DNA of 5,030 nt from an uncultured Desulfomonile sp. (GTDB taxonomy: Bacteria > Desulfobacterota > Desulfomonilia > Desulfomonilales > Desulfomonilaceae). The stretch's first letter is position 1; every line of letters begins with the position of its first letter. The stretch covers positions 1 to 5,030 of the forward strand of contig CALDNG010000044.1 of assembly GCA_937915285.1 (NCBI GenBank). The letters are read 5' to 3'. Positions 1 through 4,333 of this stretch are shown here, one piece after another. The position numbers and the translations under genes are program-made. Under the pieces are notes generated by a model. That model saw only the letters and a program-made list of their open reading frames with translations. It had not been told where the DNA came from and did not search any database.

Positions 1-110
1 CAGTAAGCCAGTCGGTTGCCGGAAAGCTCTCGTCTACGCATCCGGATGTGAGATTTCTGCAGGGCGGCATAACGAGCTGGACAGAAAACGGTGGTGCAGT
101 TGAGAAATAG
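1..110 (+). CDS. Rhodanese-like sulfurtransferase, C-terminal end (partial)
   Basis: The frame whose first complete codon is at base 3 is open from the left edge to a TAG at 108-110 and gives 35 residues. They include HPDVRFLQGG, followed by ITSWTENGGAVEK at the C-terminus. This matches the end of rhodanese domains, where a short helix is followed by a strand, then Leu-x-Gly-Gly-(Ile/Leu)-x-x-Trp and a terminal Gly-x-x-Val. Rhodaneses move sulfane sulfur from a persulfidated cysteine to an acceptor. The active-site cysteine loop would lie upstream, outside the window, so activity, total length and location cannot be judged. The gene lies 79 bp upstream of chrA on the same strand and could share its transcript. 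The other two forward frames are closed or make no sense as protein. The family call is fairly firm despite the short length. Confidence 0.72.
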   Translation, partial: VSQSVAGKLSSTHPDVRFLQGGITSWTENGGAVEK

Positions 111-113
111 CTT

Positions 114-142
114 TTTAATGCAACATCATCGCTGTTTATAAA
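114..142 (+). promoter_or_regulatory. Possible weak sigma70-type promoter for chrA
   Basis: TATAAA at 137-142 is a good -10 match. Seventeen bases upstream, TTTAAT at 114-119 is a poor -35 match. Initiation near base 149 would leave a leader of about 40 nt before the chosen ATG. The AT-rich stretch lies between the rhodanese stop and chrA. Read-through from the rhodanese gene is an equally good explanation, so this is tentative. Confidence 0.22.
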
Positions 143-180
143 CCGGCCAATTTTGATCCATTCCTGTGCACGGATATTTT

Positions 181-185
181 GGGAG
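181..185 (+). promoter_or_regulatory. Ribosome binding site that decides the chrA start
   Basis: GGGAG lies 4 nt before the ATG at 190. The spacing is slightly short but usable. No comparable purine stretch precedes the in-frame GTG at 166, so the ATG at 190 is preferred and the longer reading, which adds eight residues, is not used. Confidence 0.5.
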
Positions 186-189
186 AACA

Positions 190-1611
190 ATGGAAAGCCT
201 GAATGTCACATCCGAAAAGTCTGAGTGTGAAGGGGCACCGCCAGGTCCGATCAGTTTCAGGGATGCTTTTTGGGTATGGGTTAAAGTAGCCCTGAACAGT
301 TTTGGCGGACCGGCCGGACAGATATCGGTGATGCATCGATACCTGGTTGAAGAGAAAAGATGGATTAGCGAAAGCCGATTCCTTCACGCCCTGAACTATT
401 GCATGTTGTTACCCGGACCGGAGGCGCAGCAGCTTGCTACTTATATTGGATGGCTGTTACACCGGACCCCGGGAGGGATTGTCGCCGGGACTCTTTTTGT
501 AATTCCAGGTTTCTTGTTCATGTTGTTGTTGAGTATCCTCTATGCCGGGTATCACAACTTGAGCTTAGTCCAATGGCTCTTTTTTGGCCTCAAACCGGCA
601 GTGCTCGCCATAGTATTGGAGGCTGCGCTCAGGATTGGCCGGCGGGCCCTGAAGAACAGAACCATGGTCGCTTTTGCCGCAATTGCGTTTGCAGCAATCT
701 TTTTTTACGACGTGCCATTTCCATTGATCATTTTATCAGCGGCAGTCGCTGGTTTTATCGGTGAGAGAGTCCTTCCGAAGGCCTTCGCCTCCAAGCCGGC
801 CACGACCGTTGATAAGCCCGACTGTGGTGAAGCGGCAGTGGATGCCATGCTTGACTCAGGAGACGCAACTCATGTCCGCCCTTCCCTTTTAGGGTCATTG
901 AGGGTTTTGTTGGTTTGGTCCTCTTTGTGGTTTGCCCCGATCATCGCTGTATATTTTGTTCTTGGTTCGCAAAGTGTCTTTTTCCAGCAGGGTATTTTCT
1001 TCAGCCAAACGGCAGTTGTGACATTTGGAGGGGCATACGCAGTCTTAGCTTATGTTGCTCAACAGGCCGTTGACTCTTACGGCTGGTTGCAGCCGGGTGA
1101 AATGCTGGATGGACTGGGTTTGGCCGAGACAACCCCAGGACCTCTAATCCTGGTGCTTCAGTTTGTCGGGTTTCTGGGCGGATACCGCAACCCTGGAAAC
1201 CTCGATCCATTGCTTGCCGGAACTCTGGCCTCAATCATCACTGTCTGGGTTACTTTTGTGCCCTGTTTCTTGTGGATATTCCTGGGGGCTCCCTACATAG
1301 AAACGCTACGGGGGAATAGATCTCTCAGTACGGCGATGTCCTCAATCACTGCTGCGGTAGTGGGAGTGGTGCTCAATCTGGCGGTCTGGTTCGCCCTTAA
1401 CACCATTTTCGGTTCCCTTCGGAACGTCAACTTTTTGGGAGCGAATTTACAAATACCCGTAATTGAAACAATCAATTGGCCGTCAGTCGTGATATCCATT
1501 GTGGCGCTGCTGGCTCTCTTCAAATTCAAGATAGGCATGATCTACACTATTGCAGGATGCGCCCTGCTGGGAGTGACATATCATTTCTTGATCACAACAG
1601 TGGGCTGGTGA
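190..1611 (+). CDS. chrA: Chromate efflux transporter ChrA (CHR family)
   Basis: The gene encodes 473 residues, a little longer than the roughly 400-450 typical of two-domain CHR (Chromate_transp) proteins. These inner-membrane transporters export chromate, which enters cells through sulfate uptake systems. The two homologous halves are visible. The N-terminal half (about 20-200) has FGGPAGQI at 38-45, then a hydrophilic MHRxLVEEKRWIS stretch, and LPGPEAQQLATYIGW at 74-88. The C-terminal half (about 232-473) has TFGGAYAVLAYV at 278-289, GLAETTPGPLI at 310-320 and GFLGGYR at 327-333. The paired FGG and PGP motifs are the family signature. Between the halves lies a polar linker (about 199-230), and the rest is largely hydrophobic membrane segments. 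The start at ATG 190 follows GGGAG at 181-185; a GTG at 166 is the alternative. The rhodanese gene upstream is compatible with a sulfur or oxyanion stress context, but that is inference, and no chrB-type regulator is visible. The reading frame looks intact. Confidence 0.95.
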   Translation: MESLNVTSEKSECEGAPPGPISFRDAFWVWVKVALNSFGGPAGQISVMHRYLVEEKRWISESRFLHALNYCMLLPGPEAQQLATYIGWLLHRTPGGIVAGTLFVIPGFLFMLLLSILYAGYHNLSLVQWLFFGLKPAVLAIVLEAALRIGRRALKNRTMVAFAAIAFAAIFFYDVPFPLIILSAAVAGFIGERVLPKAFASKPATTVDKPDCGEAAVDAMLDSGDATHVRPSLLGSLRVLLVWSSLWFAPIIAVYFVLGSQSVFFQQGIFFSQTAVVTFGGAYAVLAYVAQQAVDSYGWLQPGEMLDGLGLAETTPGPLILVLQFVGFLGGYRNPGNLDPLLAGTLASIITVWVTFVPCFLWIFLGAPYIETLRGNRSLSTAMSSITAAVVGVVLNLAVWFALNTIFGSLRNVNFLGANLQIPVIETINWPSVVISIVALLALFKFKIGMIYTIAGCALLGVTYHFLITTVGW

Positions 1612-1640
1612 GCTATATGATCCTGTTCGTCCTTTCTGGA

Positions 1641-3077
1641 TTATGCAAATTCCAGCAGCCCCTTTTCGAAAAGGTCTTTAAGCGTTCCTTTAAGCTCAAA
1701 AATGTCTGCTTCCGAGTCCAAGAGGATTTCTATGAGTTCGGACTGGTTGTTAGACCCCATGGCGATCATATCGCCAAGGCGCCTTATATGGGGAGAGCCT
1801 TGAACTCGCTGAATCGAGAACTTTGAACTTAAACAAAAACCGTCATCTTTCAGTTCATACTTGAAACACTCTCCGAAAAATACTGGTCGATCATTTGGAA
1901 TATCCACAGGCATGCATTCTGACACTGCTCGCTCAATGAAATCCCCAAACTCCTGCGCATTGGAAAAGGACCCTTTCAGATGAACCCGGTATCCAAATGG
2001 CCATAATTCACTGGCCTGACACGGACTGACCAACTGAATTGACCTCTGAGTCATGTTCACGTAGAAGCCTGAAACGCAGGCTATTGTAGTGGATTCGTCC
2101 GCCACACTGAGTCCGGTGGCCTTATGACCCGCTGAGTTCTTCCTACTGAGGGCTTTGCCTGCGCGAACTTTTGGGTAGCTCGATTCCCCATGCTGCATCA
2201 GCAGTTCATAAAGCAATAATTCTCGAGGAGAGAAAGTACGGTGTAGTTCTTTCAAGACTTTCTTGGAGATAATGGAAAAACGAGACGGGAAGCAATGTGG
2301 AACTTTGTGCATCTCCATGAGGCGTTTGGTCCAAACAAGATCCCTCAAAGGAGCCGCCGAGGTAGTCTGTGGCAGCGTTCCAACCATCTCACGATAATCT
2401 TGCAAGAAATCCAAATAATTTGGGTTGTCGAATGGTTCTGTTGCCGAGTAACAACAGCTCGTTTGTATTGCTTCCCCAAATATGTCTGATGCGACCCCCA
2501 GAACTTCGCGCCACAGCTTCACATTGGCGGGGGTGCGTTCAAAGTAACCTTGAAAAGGATTTGCCCCAAACCCGCAAAACCAGCAGCCCACTGTACATCC
2601 AGCGGACAATTCGAAGGCCATAACGGGGTGAACTATTCCGTCGGCCCTAGTCGGTCCGATTTCTCGGATGATTCGTTCCACCTGCCTGTTACGCCATGCA
2701 TTGTAAGCAGGCGGAGCTTTCGGCGAGTAGCCATCTTCCCGAATCTTTTTCCTGAAAGTGCGAAGGTCTTTAATCCAGTCTTTCCAAAGAATAGCCAAGG
2801 GGAGGTCGGACAGGTCTCGGTCTACCGGTTCCTCGCTGTCTGCTTCTCTTGGGCGCCACAGTTTCCTAACTTCTATGCGGAGCCCTCTAGCGTCAGCGAG
2901 TCCCTGCCTTTTGTTGGGGTCTTGAGCCATAGTGTCCCGAAAAGAGCGGTCTCCTGTAAACACCTCCAGGAAGCGTTTTACGTGCGACAGAATATCCAAT
3001 TCATCGGCGGAACGTCGCTTGACCATGTCCTCGTAAAACAGGACTGATGAAAGAACTTGACCGCGAAACGCAGGCAT
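1641..3077 (-). CDS. Radical SAM RiPP epimerase, PoyD-type (L- to D-residue conversion)
   Basis: This 478-residue protein has the radical SAM cluster motif CTVGCWFC, with C161, C165 and C168 (CX3CX2C) placed unusually far from the N-terminus behind a helical region of about 150 residues. It is followed by GFGANPFQGYF and, at 211-221, SATEPFDNPNY. I recognise this arrangement from the PoyD-like family of RiPP amino acid epimerases (about 450-500 residues). Known members abstract an alpha hydrogen from precursor residues and return one from the opposite face, using a cysteine as donor. Later cysteines that could serve are C334, C353 (in SPCQASELWPFGY), C388, C404 and C415; C353 has the most family-like surroundings, but this is a guess. 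The last 55 or so residues (SELIEILL... LKDLFEKGLLEF) look like a small winged-helix module. The ATG at 3077 is the first usable start after an in-frame stop at 3105-3107; its Shine-Dalgarno site is weak (GGA, 7 nt away). A Nif11-type precursor lies directly upstream on the same strand, which strongly supports a peptide-modifying role. The protein is probably cytoplasmic. The exact target residues cannot be read from sequence. Confidence 0.87.
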   Translation of the reverse strand: MPAFRGQVLSSVLFYEDMVKRRSADELDILSHVKRFLEVFTGDRSFRDTMAQDPNKRQGLADARGLRIEVRKLWRPREADSEEPVDRDLSDLPLAILWKDWIKDLRTFRKKIREDGYSPKAPPAYNAWRNRQVERIIREIGPTRADGIVHPVMAFELSAGCTVGCWFCGFGANPFQGYFERTPANVKLWREVLGVASDIFGEAIQTSCCYSATEPFDNPNYLDFLQDYREMVGTLPQTTSAAPLRDLVWTKRLMEMHKVPHCFPSRFSIISKKVLKELHRTFSPRELLLYELLMQHGESSYPKVRAGKALSRKNSAGHKATGLSVADESTTIACVSGFYVNMTQRSIQLVSPCQASELWPFGYRVHLKGSFSNAQEFGDFIERAVSECMPVDIPNDRPVFFGECFKYELKDDGFCLSSKFSIQRVQGSPHIRRLGDMIAMGSNNQSELIEILLDSEADIFELKGTLKDLFEKGLLEFA

Positions 3078-3287
3078 CTTAGCATCCGTGAACAGCGTGA
3101 CCTGTCATGACAATCCCCATTTGATAAGCCTATAGTCGATGACGTATGTGAAGATCCTAGCTACATGGTTACCAAAAAATATCCCGCACTTGTGCACGAG
3201 CTAACATTGGATAAATGGCAAACATTCCAGTGGGATTACACAGCCATCAACATCCCATAGTTCTCCCAGAATGCCAACTCATGCTGG
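3078..3287 (-). other. Spacer between precursor and epimerase genes, possible attenuator
   Basis: These 210 bp hold no convincing gene; the longest minus-strand reading with a start is under 20 codons. Two weak secondary structures lie downstream of the precursor stop. One is a stem at 3205-3211/3226-3232 with one mismatch. The other is a short GCAC/GTGC stem at 3186-3195, followed on the minus strand by a run of six T at 3174-3179. The second resembles a leaky terminator, which would favour precursor over enzyme transcript as RiPP loci often do. The stem is very short and its bottom is 6 nt from the T-run, so termination is speculative. No good second promoter was found. Confidence 0.25.
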
Positions 3288-3626
3288 TCAGGTCGCAATT
3301 ATGACACATTCCGCCTGACTAACCGCGGTCGTCGTCGTTGTTGCAGCTTCGGCTTCAAATGCCACTCCAACAACCGACACCTCGGCCTGTGTACTATGAT
3401 GGGTGTGCCCCTTCCCTCCGGCTACTTGTTCAAGTTCTTCGAGGTTAAGGACTGCCTTTCGTCTTTCTATGTACGCCATTAGTTCAGACAGTGTGACGTT
3501 ACATCCATGAGATTTCGCAAATTCCAGAATAGCCTCGTTGCTCGTTGCAGCCTTCTTGAATTCTTCCTGTAGTCCCTTGTCCCCCCGAACAGCCTGAGCA
3601 AAACGCTCAATAACCTCTTGACTCAT
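3288..3626 (-). CDS. Nif11-type RiPP precursor peptide
   Basis: This small protein has 112 residues in two parts. Residues 1-71 form a Nif11-like leader: an amphipathic helical segment (IERFAQAVRGDKGLQEEFKK), then EAILEFAKSHGCNVTLSEL, then LNLEELEQVAGG ending at G70-G71. This double-glycine end is where C39-type peptidases of peptide ABC exporters cut. Residues 72-112 are a 41-residue core that begins Lys-Gly-His-Thr-His-His. It continues with AEVSVVGVAFEAEAA (81-95), five Thr in a row (96-100) and AECVIIAT at the end. The core has one Cys (C107) and no Tyr or Trp. The ATG start is firm because AGGAGG stands 6 nt before it. The gene is followed, 210 bp downstream on the same strand, by the radical SAM epimerase, its likely modifier. 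Family knowledge: Nif11-type leaders guide modification enzymes and are removed on export. Inference: the Val/Ala/Ile residues of the core are the likely epimerisation sites. The mature structure and activity are unknown. Confidence 0.9.
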   Translation of the reverse strand: MSQEVIERFAQAVRGDKGLQEEFKKAATSNEAILEFAKSHGCNVTLSELMAYIERRKAVLNLEELEQVAGGKGHTHHSTQAEVSVVGVAFEAEAATTTTTAVSQAECVIIAT

Positions 3627-3630
3627 TGGA

Positions 3631-3638
3631 CTCCTCCT
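3631..3638 (-). promoter_or_regulatory. Strong Shine-Dalgarno site of the precursor gene
   Basis: On the minus strand the bases read AGGAGGAG. The AGGAGG part is 6 nt from the ATG at 3626. It is the best ribosome binding site in the window and contrasts with the weak site of the epimerase, consistent with more precursor than enzyme being made. Confidence 0.85.
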
Positions 3639-3718
3639 GTTGAATTGCTTCGGTATCCAAAACCATAAACAACAACACCCATCAGCTATGTCACATGCCC
3701 CATTTTTTCAATAATACA

Positions 3719-3730
3719 TTACATTTGTAA
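3719..3730. repeat. Perfect short palindrome, operator candidate
   Basis: TTACA-TT-TGTAA is a perfect inverted repeat with 5-bp arms. A looser outer pair, ATACAT (3714-3719) and ATGTAT (3734-3739), surrounds it but is off-centre by 2 bp. The palindrome lies just downstream of the candidate -10 box of the precursor promoter and covers the predicted transcription start, where a repressor could act. Short AT-rich palindromes arise easily by chance, and no regulator gene is in the window. Confidence 0.35.
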
Positions 3731-3734
3731 GAGA

Positions 3735-3763
3735 TGTATAATTAAAAAAGGGCCTTGCGCCAA
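3735..3763 (-). promoter_or_regulatory. Candidate sigma70-type promoter of the RiPP locus
   Basis: On the minus strand, TTGGCG (3758-3763, 4 of 6 against TTGACA) and TATACA (3735-3740, 4 of 6 against TATAAT) are separated by exactly 17 bp. Transcription would begin near 3728, leaving a leader of about 100 nt before the precursor ATG. It is the best match in the region upstream of the precursor. A second pairing starting at TTGAAA nearer the gene has only a poor -10. Confidence 0.45.
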
Positions 3764-3773
3764 AATCATTTTC

Positions 3774-3854
3774 GATCACGCAGTTGAACGGTTCGACAAA
3801 GTGGATATATTCGTCAACAACGTGGCCGTTGCCGACGCAGATGGCCTACATTGA
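3774..3854 (+). pseudogene. Decayed fragment of a short-chain dehydrogenase/reductase
   Basis: The forward frame from 3774 reads DHAVERFDKVDIFVNNVAVA before a TGA at 3852-3854. It resembles the central part of classical SDR enzymes, where a helix ending Phe-Gly-x-Val-Asp is followed by Ile-Leu-Val-Asn-Asn-Ala-Gly. In this copy the NNAG motif is NNVA, there is no start codon or Rossmann Gly-rich loop upstream, and the frame closes at once. With only about 26 codons it cannot be functional. It is best read as a relic of a gene lost by deletion. Chance resemblance is possible but less likely, because the match is continuous across the most conserved SDR segment. Confidence 0.5.
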
Positions 3855-4333
3855 CGATGAACAGGAAAACACACGTATCCCTCTAAGTCCGCACGGAAGG
3901 CTCATAAGGCCGCTAAACATCCCCAACACGATTGTGTCCTCGCTAATGGGCGGGCGGCGATAGTGACAGTGGAGGTCATAAAGGTGCGCGGAGGGCACGC
4001 ACAATGATATTGAATTACAACAAATTATGTAAACCGCTCATCGACAAAGCTATCTGTCAAACGTGACGCGCACCCTTCTGTTTTCTGGCGCCTGGGGGCA
4101 AAATCGAACCACAGAAATCAGGATTTTCAGAGCCAAAACTCGCATTACCACCATCATCTCTTTAATTCTTCCGAATGCTTGCCAATGCCGGTCTCCTCAT
4201 GTTCACTAGTGTTGCGTTGAAAAATGTTACCAAAATTTCCCAGGTAGTTGGCAAATCATTCCGATGGTCCCTTAGTTATTCGAACCGTCCTGCCGCATTA
4301 GAATGGCTTTTCCAGAATTTTGACTGCCCCCTT
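3855..4333. other. Gene-poor stretch between the SDR relic and the PDZ gene
   Basis: No intact gene is supported here. A 40-codon forward reading (ATG at 3841, TAG at 3961-3963) has a protein-like look (IPLSPHGRLIRPLNIPN) but no ribosome binding site and no family I recognise. A GTGCG/CGCAC hairpin (3984-4002, 9-nt loop) has no T-run on either side. The tRNA-like remnant lies at 4086-4135. From 4140 to the PDZ stop I see no gene and no clear terminator for the PDZ gene. The mixture of fragments suggests decayed DNA rather than a designed regulatory region. Confidence 0.5.
4086..4135 (-). pseudogene. Diverged 3' half of tRNA-Phe (possible attachment-site scar)
   Basis: On the minus strand CTGAAAATCCT (loop at 4124-4130, with the GAA anticodon of tRNA-Phe) is followed, at the spacing found in a real tRNA-Phe, by GTGGTTCGATT, the T-arm core. 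A C-rich acceptor-like stretch then ends in CCA at 4086-4088. The length from loop to CCA equals that of E. coli tRNA-Phe as I remember it. The T and anticodon stems are mispaired, and the sequence upstream of the loop does not align with the D arm or the 5' acceptor strand, so this is not a working tRNA. 3' tRNA halves are typically left at the ends of integrated elements, which would suit the decayed DNA around it. The origin is inference; the motif order and spacing are seen. Confidence 0.48.

Noticed and set aside
153..180. TTGATC (153-158) and TATTTT (175-180) as a chrA promoter.
   Set aside because: Initiation would fall at about 187, leaving the ribosome binding site outside the transcript.
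166..189. GTG at 166 as the chrA start, eight residues longer.
   Set aside because: It has no ribosome binding site, whereas the ATG at 190 follows GGGAG, and the extra residues do not resemble the family N-terminus.
1636..1655. CTGGA/TCCAG hairpin over the epimerase stop, between the convergent genes.
   Set aside because: The arms are only 5 bp with a 10-nt loop and no T-run on either strand, so it is not supported as a bidirectional terminator.
1661..1674. Perfect 14-bp palindrome CCTTTTCGAAAAGG near the 3' end of the epimerase gene.
   Set aside because: It lies inside codons for DLFEKG, has no loop or T-run, and is probably a by-product of the codons; not convincing as a terminator.
2295..3047. 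Forward readings opposite the epimerase, the longest 165 codons.
   Set aside because: They are shadows of the radical SAM gene, whose minus-strand frame carries clear family motifs.
3165..3260. Forward 31-codon reading in the precursor-epimerase spacer.
   Set aside because: It is antisense to the RiPP transcript, very short, lacks a ribosome binding site and has no recognisable motif.
4050..4157. Minus-strand 35-codon reading beginning MMVVMRVLALKILISVV.
   Set aside because: The KILISVVRF part is what the 3' half of a tRNA-Phe gene gives when translated, and the start has only a purine stretch abutting it; the tRNA remnant explains it better.
3640..4333. CRISPR array or further precursor copies in the gene-poor stretch.
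   Set aside because: No regularly spaced repeats and no second Nif11 leader or Gly-Gly motif could be found in either strand.
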